Assembly: GCA_038250835.1 (NCBI GenBank)
Contig: JBBSBY010000001.1
Location: forward strand, 62,001-126,000
Reading direction: 5' to 3'
DNA length: 64,000 bases
Origin: JBBSBY01 sp038250835
Lineage (GTDB): Bacteria; Desulfobacterota; Desulfomonilia; Desulfomonilales; Desulfomonilaceae
The translations under genes and the position numbers were made by a program. Of this stretch, positions 8,433 to 17,340 are shown one piece after another (position 1 is the first letter of the stretch; the number at the start of each line of letters is the position of its first letter). Below the pieces are notes generated by a model, which saw nothing but the letters and a program-made list of their open reading frames with translations, searched no databases and had not been told where the DNA came from.

Positions 8433-8930
8433 CGTATGTTCCTCCTTAGGGGATGATTATTGCCAAGCGAGAAGTAGAGAAGAATACGTAAGCAGATTAA
8501 GCGAAGCGTCAGTATAACGAGGCGCCCGAGCTAAATGGGACGGTTAAAAGCTAATTGACGCCTTATCCCACAGTTTAAGTCCCGACAAGAACTTCTCTAT
8601 CGTTGCACATCATGAAAACTGCGCTCATATTATCATAGATGAGTTTACCAAATATAAATTGTGAAACATAGCCTGAATGGCGAGCCTTTAATGGAATCCA
8701 CAACATCCATTACGTTTGGGTCAGGCTGTTTTGCAAAATCGCCGTAAATCCGCCGACTGTTATGGCAGCCGATGATCTATCCTGATGAATTTGGCTGTTG
8801 ACATTAATTTGAAGTCACGAAAAAATGAATCATAAGTTTTTAGAACTTAGATACCAAAATTCGTAACTATGAATTTTTATCAATACGGCACAGACATGTC
8901 AAGGTAAGTATTCTCGTGCTCATGCGCCGG
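8433..8930. other. Intergenic region upstream of serA
   Basis: Nearly 500 bases between serA and the end of the upstream minus-strand pair. TATACT on the minus strand around 8513-8518 could be a -10 box for serA, without a good -35. A nested inverted repeat lies at 8670-8727. I find no supported open frame. Confidence 0.4.
8670..8727. other. Nested inverted repeat
   Basis: Two perfect seven-base-pair stems are nested: AGCCTGA (8670-8676) with TCAGGCT (8721-8727), and inside it TAATGGA (8689-8695) with TCCATTA (8706-8712). It could be a structured RNA element in the serA 5' region, a protein-binding site, or the remains of a terminator of the preceding operon without a T-run. Confidence 0.4.
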
Positions 8931-9332
8931 CTACAACAGCATGCCTATAACTACGAAAAGAGCCACCGCAAGAATCGCCAAAGGGGGCGGCCCATTCATC
9001 TGCCGATCACGCGCATCCGGAGAAAAAGGTTGTTGTTTTGAGGGGGGTTCCGGATCAGTAATGACTACAGGGGCGTTGACACCGACCTGACGTCCGGATG
9101 AAAAAACATCCTCGACAGGCGAAGCCTCCGCTGTAGAAGTGAGCGGCTTCTTAGCAAGCTGCCGCTTCAGCAGCGCTTCTTGCTCAGGGGTGAGCAAAAC
9201 TTCGGCATAAGGGACGGTGTCTGAATTGTTTGGCGTCGGACTATCACTGTTTTCATTGTCCGGGGCGCTCATCCGCAAGGCGGCGGGTTTCTTCATAAAT
9301 TTTGTATAATCGGGTTTTGTCTTTTTCTTCAT
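8931..9332 (-). CDS. Hypothetical tail-anchored protein, partner of ParA-like gene
   Basis: I do not recognise this 133-residue protein. It begins with a lysine-rich stretch, continues as a polar, proline-rich and probably unstructured region with LTPEQEALLKRQL as a short helix, and ends in one hydrophobic segment (about residues 116-133), which suggests a C-terminal membrane anchor. Its ATG overlaps the stop codon of the ParA-like reading frame by four bases (ATGA), so translation is probably coupled. A membrane-anchored partner for a ParA ATPase is a plausible inference, but nothing in the sequence proves it. Confidence 0.65.
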   Translation of the reverse strand: MKKKTKPDYTKFMKKPAALRMSAPDNENSDSPTPNNSDTVPYAEVLLTPEQEALLKRQLAKKPLTSTAEASPVEDVFSSGRQVGVNAPVVITDPEPPSKQQPFSPDARDRQMNGPPPLAILAVALFVVIGMLL

Positions 9333-10327
9333 GTCTTTTTGCTCATGTTATTTGCTTTAAAAATATTCAGTGTTTCGACCGTCAACGCTTCCATGTCTCT
9401 GTAGCCTTTGCCGGCGTGTCCCAGCGTGAAGATGGGCTGCCGCAAAGCGTTTGCTTTATCAAAACTTACATCTTGTCTTATGACTGTTGAAAGCACATGA
9501 GGACCATAATTTTTCTTGAGGCCCTCAAAAATTTGCCTACTCACCGAGTAGGTAACGTTATAATGGTTGGCGACAATGCCGATCTTTGGGATGTCGTACC
9601 TGTAAGTCTTTGATATATCTGTTATTGAGTCGAACAGGTACTGTAAACCATAAAACGAGTTGCCATCTAGTTTAACAGGAGCTATGAGAAAATCGCAAGC
9701 TAAAAGTATAGTTAGGCTGGTTAAATCATAAGCCGGAGGAGAATCTACGATTATGATGTCCTAATGATTAGTTTTTTCTATTTGTTCTTTAGCACGCCTA
9801 AATCTATACTCTCGTTCCGGCTGTTGGAACAAGAGCAGATTCAGTGAACACATTGATAACTTCGCGGGAATAAGATGAAGTGTGGGGGTAATGGTGAACT
9901 TGGTTTCTTCGATTGAAGCAATCTCCCGCTTGCCGTTTGGAACCAATATTTGCAAAAGAGTTTTTTCAAAATCAGCAGGTTCCATGCCCAGAGATGTGGT
10001 CATGTGTCCCTGGGGGTCAGCGTCCACGGCAAGTGTGCGGTAACCCTTCTCAGCCATACGCCAGGCAAGATTTGATGAAATTGTGCTTTTACCCACTCCT
10101 CCCTTCATATTGAACACGGCTACGATTAGCGGCGATCTTGAAAGCTTGGGTCGTAACTTGGCACAGTCGCGTATTTCTTCAATCTCCTGGTAAGTGTAGA
10201 CTCTGAAACCGTTTTCATTACGGCTTGAATCCGGAATTTTTCCTTCGCGCTCGAAACTTAATAGCTGTTCCTTGGAGATCCCTAAGATCCTCGCCGCCTC
10301 AGCAGGCTTGAATAGGCGTTCCAGCAT
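9329..10327 (-). pseudogene. MerR-HTH/ParA ATPase fusion interrupted by one in-frame TAG
   Basis: The frame starts at ATG 10327 behind GGAGG and encodes a MerR-like helix-turn-helix (residues 5-55; AARILGISKEQLL), then a ParA/Soj ATPase with deviant Walker A NMKGGVGKST and DADPQGH. At 9761-9763 a TAG stops the frame after KTNH. Reading on in the same frame gives DIIIVDSPPAYD, the conserved ParA motif, and then an intact C-terminal half to TGA at 9329. No insertion or deletion is needed. In relatives the residue before this Asp is often Tyr, one base from TAG. The interrupted gene is probably a recent nonsense pseudogene. Suppression or a sequencing error is possible. TAG is used as an ordinary stop by several genes here, so a general recoding is unlikely. 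Confidence 0.75.
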
Positions 10328-10540
10328 GAAAGACCTCCATGATAATGCCCCCTGAAATTTCCAAACGATCTATTATGGTAGCGTCTTGTAGTAAAATCAC
10401 AATAATCTGTCAAGTTTGTGGGATGAATTTACGAAGATCGAATTTGCTTAGAACGGTATTCTCGCAGCAGCGTGCTTTCTTCAAGTGGTATATTATGGTT
10501 TAATGTTTCTTTAAATTCCGTAAAGGAGAGGAGGATCACA

Positions 10541-11095
10541 ATGGCCGAGGGCAAAGGAATACGGGATTCATTTTCTGAACTTCTGGACAACCTGGGAGTG
10601 ATCGGCGCGTTTATGCTGAAAGAGCTTTGGCTCTCTATGAAGAAAAGCTGGGGCGGAAGTCGAGAAGAATTTATATCCGAACTTGACCGTGTCAAAAAAA
10701 CAATGATACGTTCCGGTAAGTGGGCTGCCGGCGACATTGAGAGAGCTTACGAAGAGATCCGCAAATCATGGGACTTGCTGCAAGCTCAGGATAAACACGA
10801 GAGCCAATCGTTGTTAAAAGATATTACTAACCGACTTTCGGAGTACGGCGCCGTCACAAGAGAAGCATTTGAATCAGCTATAAACAGCGCAAAAGAGCAT
10901 TTGGACAAGCAATGGAAAAGCATGGACAATGTTGGGGATGACCAACTAAAGGTAATCCAGGAACAAACTTCCACCTGGGCGAACTCCCTTAAAGGCCAAT
11001 GGACGGCTTTTAAGGAGCAGATGGACAGAACAGGCAAAAGGGTGGATCGATCAGTGAACGCTGCTTGGGAAGAATGGAAGAAAGAAGAGGAGTAG
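10541..11095 (+). CDS. Hypothetical helical protein
   Basis: A 184-residue, highly charged protein predicted to be almost entirely helical, rich in Lys, Glu and Trp. It has repeated motifs of the type KxxWxxxKEQ/EEWKKEEE and resembles amphipathic apolipoprotein-like or stress-associated proteins, but I recognise no family. There is no signal peptide. The start ATG 10541 has GGAGG seven bases upstream; a longer frame from 10472 has no binding site. coaE follows 12 bases after the stop, so the two are probably co-transcribed. Confidence 0.8.
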   Translation: MAEGKGIRDSFSELLDNLGVIGAFMLKELWLSMKKSWGGSREEFISELDRVKKTMIRSGKWAAGDIERAYEEIRKSWDLLQAQDKHESQSLLKDITNRLSEYGAVTREAFESAINSAKEHLDKQWKSMDNVGDDQLKVIQEQTSTWANSLKGQWTAFKEQMDRTGKRVDRSVNAAWEEWKKEEE

Positions 11096-11106
11096 CGCTT
11101 TAAACC

Positions 11107-11742
11107 ATGTTAATTATTGGTTTGACCGGCGGAATCGCCTCAGGCAAAAGCACAGTGTCTGAAATGTTTTCTGAGGCGACGATTCCCGTAATATGCGCGG
11201 ATGAATTGGCCCATGCTGCGGTTAATACCGGGAGTCCCGCGCTGGACGCGATTCGCGCGGTATGGGGTTCCGATGTTATTGATTCCGCAGGCGGATTGGA
11301 TCGCGTAAAAACCGCTAAAATTGTTTTCAATGATCCTGCGGCCAGAAAACAGCTTGAGAATATTATCCACCCCGAGGTAATGCGACGGACCATTGAATAT
11401 GCTCGCGAACTCAAAAGGCTGGGACATGATTTGGTCGTTGTGGATGTTCCTCTACTTTTGGAGAGCAATTGGGAACCGATGTTTGACGCAATTGTACTGG
11501 TTTATGCGCCGCGAGAGGTTCAGATGCGCCGGCTGATTCATCGAAATTCTATGAATCGTGAAGAAGCTTCTCTCAGATTGCAGGCTCAAATGGATATCGA
11601 GAAAAAACGAGATTTATCTGATTTTATTATTGATAATGCAGGAACATCGGAAAATACGAAGAGTCAGGTCACCAGTCTGGTCGGTATACTTAGATCTGAA
11701 GGAGCCCCTAGACGAGGAAAGCTGCACGACGTAATTGAATGA
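11107..11742 (+). CDS. coaE: Dephospho-CoA kinase
   Basis: Phosphorylates dephospho-CoA at the 3' hydroxyl of ribose, the last step of coenzyme A synthesis. The 211-residue protein begins with the P-loop GLTGGIASGKST and contains the conserved DELAH, HPEV and DVPLLLE elements of the family. It lies in a different transcription unit from panCD at 2038-3366, which supplies the same pathway. A short C-terminal tail beyond the kinase fold is not distinctive. Confidence 0.95.
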   Translation: MLIIGLTGGIASGKSTVSEMFSEATIPVICADELAHAAVNTGSPALDAIRAVWGSDVIDSAGGLDRVKTAKIVFNDPAARKQLENIIHPEVMRRTIEYARELKRLGHDLVVVDVPLLLESNWEPMFDAIVLVYAPREVQMRRLIHRNSMNREEASLRLQAQMDIEKKRDLSDFIIDNAGTSENTKSQVTSLVGILRSEGAPRRGKLHDVIE

Positions 11743-11812
11743 CCAGGACCATTAATGAAATCTATTTGAGAACGATTTGAGAAGATATGCGCATAGTAAT
11801 CGAGGAACTTTA

Positions 11813-12316
11813 ATGGATGTGCTTGTCGGGATACTTATCTGGGTAGTTATTTTCTTGATATGGTATGTAAAGAATTATCCGGATCGATTTGGGATAAGCG
11901 CCAATATTCCCAAATTCAATATGAGATGGCCGAAAAAATCAAAAAATGTTCGAGCGCACAACGGCGCCATGAAACCGCCTAAATCAAACAATTATAAGTC
12001 CTTGATTGAAACGATTGAATCAGTTTGTGATCGAGATAAAATGGGGACATCCGACGCCGCGACAATGGTATCCGCGGTCAAGAAGTTATTGGAAATTGAA
12101 CCTGCAAGCGGTCAGGTGTGGGAAGCCTATGCTCTTGATTCATTGGAAACGGCGGAAATAAAATGCGACGATTGCAAGATACCCGTTACTAAAACCATCA
12201 AAAAAACAGGCGTACGTATACACTGCGGTAAATGTAATAAATGGCTGGCGCTCAAGAACTCTAAAGTAACGGTAATAGATCCAACCCGTTCCGATCTTGA
12301 GGATTGGGAAAAATAG
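11813..12316 (+). CDS. Membrane-anchored zinc-ribbon protein
   Basis: A 167-residue protein with one N-terminal transmembrane helix (about residues 3-18), a basic linker, a helical middle and a C-terminal zinc ribbon formed by CDDC and CGKC (two CxxC pairs about 20 residues apart). The start ATG 11813 has GAGGAA at good spacing. An in-frame TTG 12 codons earlier lacks one. I do not recognise a named family. It sits between coaE and another small membrane protein, in a plus-strand run that continues to the cupin and methyltransferase genes. Confidence 0.75.
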   Translation: MDVLVGILIWVVIFLIWYVKNYPDRFGISANIPKFNMRWPKKSKNVRAHNGAMKPPKSNNYKSLIETIESVCDRDKMGTSDAATMVSAVKKLLEIEPASGQVWEAYALDSLETAEIKCDDCKIPVTKTIKKTGVRIHCGKCNKWLALKNSKVTVIDPTRSDLEDWEK

Positions 12317-12449
12317 CGCCCGGTTTCATTGGATCTGATATCAAAGCCCACATTTGAGCCGGCAGTTATTGAATCACAATATCTCAAAAGTAGTAGAGAA
12401 TCCGCCCGATTGTGATCAACTACTATTCAATATCAGCAATGGAGACGAC

Positions 12450-12722
12450 ATGCGTGCTCTCGCCATAATAATGTCCCTAGTGTTAGTTATAACTTTCGCC
12501 GGAGGATATTTCGCTATCGGACAATCCCCGCTCTTTGAAAAAATTGATGACGCTACGGGTTCAACTTACTTAATGGACGTCCATCACGGAATATTTTACT
12601 TCTTGTATGATAATAAAGACTCCAAGAAGGCGCCTGATTCCACTATAAAACAATTTCAGGAGACGCCACTTGGTTTTGATAAAGAAAAAAAATACAGACA
12701 ACTTGATGAGGCCGCAAAGTAG
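12450..12722 (+). CDS. Small membrane-anchored hypothetical protein
   Basis: A 90-residue protein with one N-terminal hydrophobic helix (about residues 3-22), either a membrane anchor or an uncleaved signal, and a polar, lysine-rich C-terminal part outside the membrane. ATG 12450 follows GGAGA. A longer frame starting at 12354 would place a polar stretch before the helix and has no binding site. Function unknown. The cupin gene starts 21 bases downstream. Confidence 0.7.
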   Translation: MRALAIIMSLVLVITFAGGYFAIGQSPLFEKIDDATGSTYLMDVHHGIFYFLYDNKDSKKAPDSTIKQFQETPLGFDKEKKYRQLDEAAK

Positions 12723-12743
12723 CGTTGGAGGAAGCCTAATATT

Positions 12744-13400
12744 ATGAAACCCGTATCATGGGATGAAATCACTGAAGAAATCCTGAACGAAAACTTCAAA
12801 AGACGAATGATTTGGGGAGAAAACATCATGGCCGTCAGGGTGGAGTTGGCGGCTTCATCCAGCGTGGAAACACATCAACACGTGTCGGAGCAGCTAACTA
12901 TGGTCTTGAGCGGGTCAGTGGTCGTACTATTCGACGATGGCGCGGAATGTGCTTTAAAGGCTGGTGATATGCTCCTTATCCCAGCCTCAAAGCCGCACGC
13001 CGTCACAGTGGGTCCCGAACCCGGCGTATTGATTGATTTCTTTTCTCCAATACGAGAGGATTTTGTGCAGGGTCGAGTATCTCAAGTCTCTGAAGAGGGC
13101 GCGGACCCATATCGGAGACTACATGGTATCCTCAGATCCAAGGGCATTAAGACCCCCATTGAGCAACTTCGGGAGTTACCGTTGGAACTCCTGGCACGTT
13201 ATGTATACGAAAAAGAATGTGTCACAATGGGACAATTGCGTGAAATATTGGGTATGGATAAAACACAAGCCAGAAATTTGCTGCGGCAATGGAAGCACGG
13301 GGATGATCATAGTGAATCAAGCCTAAAACGGAAGCTTGAGAGACTCATCGATTTGTCAAACATCGCCCCATATATTCCGGCCAAGACGGATCGAGACTAA
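12744..13400 (+). CDS. Cupin protein with C-terminal helical domain
   Basis: A 218-residue protein. Residues 25-105 form a single cupin barrel with the metal-site pattern HQHxSEQ followed by PHAV. The C-terminal half is helical (about 115-205), with MGQLREILGMDKTQARNLLRQW resembling a winged-helix or helix-turn-helix element, so it may be a metal- or ligand-sensing regulator instead of an enzyme. The start follows GGAGGAAG. Its stop overlaps the next start by one base (TAATG), so it is translationally coupled to the methyltransferase. Confidence 0.8.
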   Translation: MKPVSWDEITEEILNENFKRRMIWGENIMAVRVELAASSSVETHQHVSEQLTMVLSGSVVVLFDDGAECALKAGDMLLIPASKPHAVTVGPEPGVLIDFFSPIREDFVQGRVSQVSEEGADPYRRLHGILRSKGIKTPIEQLRELPLELLARYVYEKECVTMGQLREILGMDKTQARNLLRQWKHGDDHSESSLKRKLERLIDLSNIAPYIPAKTDRD

Positions 13401-14206
13401 TGTCGGAGTCATACGATAAGTTAGCTAAGATCTCAAAGATCAAATCCGCCGTCAAAAACAACTTTGAAACCAGCCCGGATCTGTATGAAAAGTATGAAAA
13501 CGCTTACGGCTTTTTTGGAGACCTTAATCGTAAACTGATCGCCGGATTTTCATTTAAAGAGCATCCCGACATCTTGGACATCGGATGCGGAACCGGGGCA
13601 AGCACAAGGCAAATCAGTGAAGACATTCCCGACGCCGCTGTCTGGGGTTTGGATATATCCCCTGCAATGTTGCAAGTGGGGCGGAAAAAGTACGCAGACG
13701 CTGCTAGAATCCAATTTGTGGAAGGCGACGCCGCTCGTCTGCCGAAATTCTTTAATTCAAAATTCGACGCAATAATTTATAGCGCTTCCATCTTCCTCAT
13801 TCCCGATTATCATGAAAGTTTGCGTCAAGCAGCGGCGCTGCTTAAACCTTGGGGAACATTGGCATTGACTTTCATGGAGGGAGTTTATGATTCATCTAAT
13901 GCAAACATGTTTGACATTGCCGATAGAAGCGCACGGCAGGGTGTGAGTCTAAAAAAGCCGGTGCAATTAAAAGAATTGGAAGTGTTTTTTGCGAATCTGT
14001 TCCCAAATCACCGCATTTGGAAAGAAGATCTGAAACTCCCAATAACTCAATTGCGAGAATTCTTCTCCATACCGGCAATGTCCGCGGGTTTGTTTCCAGG
14101 AATTTCGTACCCGGAGAGAGTCAAAAAAGTTGCAGCTCTGTTTGATCATCTACTCTCGTATGAGCCGCTGTTCAGGTGGGTGTTTATGATAGGTGATCAG
14201 CATTAG
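13400..14206 (+). CDS. Class I SAM-dependent methyltransferase
   Basis: A 268-residue methyltransferase of the UbiE/BioC-like class. Motif I (LDIGCGTGAS) starts near residue 54, followed by WGLDISPAML (motif post-I) and FDAIIYSASIFLIPDY (motif IV/V region). The substrate cannot be read from the sequence. It is coupled by one-base overlap to the cupin gene, so both probably serve the same small-molecule pathway. The next gene is convergent, and no terminator is obvious in the 49-base gap. Confidence 0.88.
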   Translation: MSESYDKLAKISKIKSAVKNNFETSPDLYEKYENAYGFFGDLNRKLIAGFSFKEHPDILDIGCGTGASTRQISEDIPDAAVWGLDISPAMLQVGRKKYADAARIQFVEGDAARLPKFFNSKFDAIIYSASIFLIPDYHESLRQAAALLKPWGTLALTFMEGVYDSSNANMFDIADRSARQGVSLKKPVQLKELEVFFANLFPNHRIWKEDLKLPITQLREFFSIPAMSAGLFPGISYPERVKKVAALFDHLLSYEPLFRWVFMIGDQH

Positions 14207-14255
14207 ACAAACAATGGTTCAGCTAGGTAAAAACGAAATCTTAACGATTCTGATA

Positions 14256-14516
14256 TTAAGGTTTATTGACTGGAACTTTCTGAACTGAATTCGGCTCTTT
14301 AAGCGATTCCGCTTTTGCGTCTTGATAAAGTTGTTTTATGTCATCCACTCTGGCAGGGGAAGGCACATTCTTATCGGGATTTGGAGGCGGCTGATTCATT
14401 TGGTGACTGAACCACTGTGTATCATTCCCCTGCCTGGCTTCCGGATTAGATTGAGCGCCGAAGGATACGGCATATAACACCAAGCATATACAGATGGGAA
14501 TTACGGTATATTTCAT
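14256..14516 (-). CDS. Small exported hypothetical protein
   Basis: An 86-residue protein with a typical Sec signal peptide (hydrophobic residues 4-18, cleavage probably after FGA, residue 21) and a short polar, proline- and asparagine-rich mature part. No lipobox and no known domain. GGTGAG lies just upstream of ATG 14516. Function unknown; probably a short periplasmic or secreted peptide. Confidence 0.65.
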   Translation of the reverse strand: MKYTVIPICICLVLYAVSFGAQSNPEARQGNDTQWFSHQMNQPPPNPDKNVPSPARVDDIKQLYQDAKAESLKEPNSVQKVPVNKP

Positions 14517-14627
14517 TTCTCACCGACTAATATTGAGCTTCAGTAACATATCCACAAAAAATTAGAAACCGGGGGCAATTTCCATCATAATCTCGATCTT
14601 CCGAAAAAACTAAACGAGCCGGCTATA

Positions 14628-15269
14628 TCACTTTTTCAGAATGGTGTTGGCTTGTTCATCGAATCCCAGCTTGGGGTAATCATCAAGTATTCTTCTGGCC
14701 ACCAGTTTGGCCGCTTTGTAATTTCCCATGCTAATGTAAGTCTTAGCTTTATAATATTCCTTTTCGGCCAATTTTTGACGGCATTCTCTATATTTTTCTT
14801 CAGCCTTTTTTGCCCATTCACCGGCATCGGGATCGTCAGCCAAAGCCTTGAAAGCTTCCGCGGACTTCTGAATTATTCTGCTGTCCAGATCAGTATTTTT
14901 GATCTGGCTGAATAGTGACATGGCAATATTGTAACGGGCCCTCGGAGCCTCCCTGTCATTCGGATACAATTCAACGAATTGATGGTATCGCCCAATAGCC
15001 TTTTCGTATTGCTTTTCAGCAAAAAAAGCGTCGGCAATTCTCAGGTAAACTTTGGATGAATCCTTATAGTCCGGGTGAGCGGATTTCAACTGTTCGTAAG
15101 CGTCTATAGCTTGAGCATACTTTTTCTTATCGTACAAATCTTCCGCTTTTTGGAACAGCGCTTCAGGAGTTGCTTTGTCCTTTGTTTCTTCAACAGACCA
15201 CATGGAAGGGCAACCTGCGCAGCACACAAAAATAATTGCCGCCATCAGAAATCCGAATACTTTTTTCAT
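14628..15269 (-). CDS. bamD: Outer membrane assembly lipoprotein, BamD-like
   Basis: A tetratricopeptide lipoprotein of the BamD family, which helps insert beta-barrel proteins into the outer membrane. The N-terminus is a lipoprotein signal with the lipobox ending in CAGC, so the mature protein begins with that acylated Cys. Repeats follow (ALFQKAEDLYDKKKYAQAI, FFAEKQYEKAIGRYHQFVE, with DYPKLG near the end). Start codons at 15269, 15287 and 15308 are possible. I prefer ATG 15269, which gives a standard 20-residue signal, but no candidate has a convincing binding site at ideal spacing. At 213 residues it is somewhat shorter than E. coli BamD, so a general TPR lipoprotein cannot be excluded. 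Confidence 0.85.
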   Translation of the reverse strand: MKKVFGFLMAAIIFVCCAGCPSMWSVEETKDKATPEALFQKAEDLYDKKKYAQAIDAYEQLKSAHPDYKDSSKVYLRIADAFFAEKQYEKAIGRYHQFVELYPNDREAPRARYNIAMSLFSQIKNTDLDSRIIQKSAEAFKALADDPDAGEWAKKAEEKYRECRQKLAEKEYYKAKTYISMGNYKAAKLVARRILDDYPKLGFDEQANTILKK

Positions 15270-15372
15270 TCCATTTGATCCGTTCATGTCCTTTCCGAAA
15301 ACATTCATGCGCCGGTTCTCTTAGCAGTAAATGTGTAAGATGAAAAGCCTTATATGATTTTTATTATACGAT

Positions 15373-16404
15373 TCAATAAGTCCGGTGGAGAATTCTGTCA
15401 GTCAATTTTAATAAGGATTGCTTCTCTTCGGATTCAGGAAATATTTTTAAACTTTCCATTGCCTTATCTAAATACGACCTACTGCGTTCCAAAGTATAGC
15501 CTATGCCGTTCTTGTCCGATAAAAAGGCTTTGAGCCATTCCAGTTCAGAATCATCAATTTGTCTCGCTTCGATCATTACCGCCACTTTGGACCGCTCATC
15601 GGAATCGGCATTTTTCAGCGCCGCAATTAGTGGAAGAGTCAATTTTCCCTCTTCAAAGTCCTTACCGGGTTTCTTGCCCATTGTATTCAGGTCTGATCGA
15701 TAATCAATAACGTCATCAGTCATTTGGAAAGCTATTCCTAAATTAAACCCAAACTCGGCGAGCGCATTCTCCTGTTCCGCATATAAGGCGCCGAGAATAG
15801 CGCCTCCCCGACAGGCGGCTTCCATGAGAACCGCCGTTTTATCTATGACAATTTGTGAGTACTGACTTTCAGTTAAATCAATATTTCCGATGTTCGACAT
15901 CTGAAACAATTCACCTTCGCTAAGGCGTTCCGTTGCTTTCGACACCAGTTGCAAAATTCGTAGATTTCCGATGGATGTCAGAGCGGAGAAAGCCTTTGCT
16001 AAAATAAAATCCCCGGCCAAAACACACATTTCATTGGACCATAGCGAATTTGCCGATGGATTTCCCCGCCTCGTGTCCGCGGCATCCACAACATCGTCAT
16101 GCAATAAAGTGGCGGTGTGAATGCACTCAATAGCGCCGGATAATTTGACGGCGTTGGGTCCGTAGTACCCGCCCATTCGCGCTGCTATTATCGCAAGTTG
16201 AGGGCGGATCCTTTTGCCTCCACTGCTCATCAAATGGGCGCCGATCTCGAAAGCCACCGGTACCCGACTCTTGATCTGAGCGATAAGATCACGCTCAAGG
16301 CTCTGCATCGTGGATTGAATGGAATCCAATAAATCCAAAATGGCCTCCGAATTAAATGGAGCAACGTATGGGGTCGATCCAACCCAGCCGCGCTGATAGC
16401 GCAT
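15373..16404 (-). CDS. ispB: Long-chain polyprenyl diphosphate synthase
   Basis: Extends farnesyl diphosphate with isopentenyl units to make the side chain of respiratory quinones. The first Asp-rich motif is DDVVDAADTRRG, the second DDVIDY, and GGKRIRP is the substrate-binding stretch. Length and motif context fit octaprenyl-type enzymes. The frame extends to ATG 16404, but TTG 16338 has GGAGG at five bases and would give a start more like the family, so the true start may be there. It is divergent from ispD at 16654, which supplies precursors by the non-mevalonate route. The chain length is inferred only. Confidence 0.9.
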   Translation of the reverse strand: MRYQRGWVGSTPYVAPFNSEAILDLLDSIQSTMQSLERDLIAQIKSRVPVAFEIGAHLMSSGGKRIRPQLAIIAARMGGYYGPNAVKLSGAIECIHTATLLHDDVVDAADTRRGNPSANSLWSNEMCVLAGDFILAKAFSALTSIGNLRILQLVSKATERLSEGELFQMSNIGNIDLTESQYSQIVIDKTAVLMEAACRGGAILGALYAEQENALAEFGFNLGIAFQMTDDVIDYRSDLNTMGKKPGKDFEEGKLTLPLIAALKNADSDERSKVAVMIEARQIDDSELEWLKAFLSDKNGIGYTLERSRSYLDKAMESLKIFPESEEKQSLLKLTDRILHRTY

Positions 16405-16653
16405 TCAAGTGAACTTGTGCGCCATATGGCAATGTGTCGGCATAATAGCATGTTGCGGTGATTGCCACAACAATAGCGGTTTTGCGGGTAAACGGCAGGC
16501 GCAAACTGATGCTGATTGGTAGGGAAAAGTTGACTAAGAGAAGCCTTTTGCTATCTTTACGGAGGCTTCGGTTCGGCAAATTGCCATAATGTGGCACGCG
16601 TGAAATGCACGCATCACAATTCAAACAAGTACCAACAAACTGGACTAGATGAT

Positions 16654-17340
16654 ATGACACGATCCGTGATTATAACCGCAGGCGGTGTAGGAATCAGAAT
16701 GCGCGCAAATACGCCTAAGCAGTTCCTTGAGTTGCAGGGCGTTCCTATTTTGGCAAGAACACTTAGCAAATTCAATAACCACCCAATGGTCGATTTCATA
16801 ATCATTACTCTTCCTGAAAAGGATTTTGATTATTACCGACAGCGGGTTTTAAGCTTACTAGAGCTTGATAAGCCGGCGAGAATTACGCGTGGCGGTCCTA
16901 CCAGACAAGCTTCGGTGAGAAATGGACTTGCGTTTGCGCAACATACCGACTACGTGGCAATCCATGATGCGGTAAGACCGCTGGTAACCGATGCGGTCAT
17001 TACGCAGTGTTACTTGGCTGCGGAACAAAGCGGAGCGGCAGTGGCGTGCGCCGAAGTTGCGGAAACGATAAAAAAACTCAACGGCGAGTATATAGAAACC
17101 ATACCTAGACAAGGCTTATGGCTGGCTCATACTCCGCAAACATTTAAAACCGATCTCATTACCAGAGCCCATACTGGAGCAGAAGAAGACAACTTTGAAG
17201 GAACCGACGATTCAGTGTTAATTGAGAGGCTTGGCCATAAGGTTAGTATAGTTCCTGATTCCAATTACAACATCAAGATCACGACTCCCGAGGACCTGGC
17301 TTTTGCGGCCAATTTGCTCACATTGGTTCCTCCGATATGA
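16654..17340 (+). CDS. ispD: 2-C-methyl-D-erythritol 4-phosphate cytidylyltransferase
   Basis: Third enzyme of the non-mevalonate isoprenoid pathway; couples methylerythritol phosphate to CTP. The N-terminus has the family pattern ITAGGVGIRM and then PKQFLELQG; VAIHDAVRPL and TDDSVLIERLG are also typical. The first position of the usual AAGxGxRM is Thr here. I start at ATG 16654, where the conserved strand begins; a longer frame from 16591 adds an unrelated polar stretch. The 228-residue length is normal. It stands alone; ispF is not adjacent. The polyprenyl synthase gene is divergent. Confidence 0.94.
   Translation: MTRSVIITAGGVGIRMRANTPKQFLELQGVPILARTLSKFNNHPMVDFIIITLPEKDFDYYRQRVLSLLELDKPARITRGGPTRQASVRNGLAFAQHTDYVAIHDAVRPLVTDAVITQCYLAAEQSGAAVACAEVAETIKKLNGEYIETIPRQGLWLAHTPQTFKTDLITRAHTGAEEDNFEGTDDSVLIERLGHKVSIVPDSNYNIKITTPEDLAFAANLLTLVPPI

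Noticed and set aside
9761..9763. Genome-wide reading of TAG as an amino acid
   Set aside because: Several normal genes here end in TAG (for example those ending at 3981, 11095, 22909 and 24262), so TAG works as a stop.
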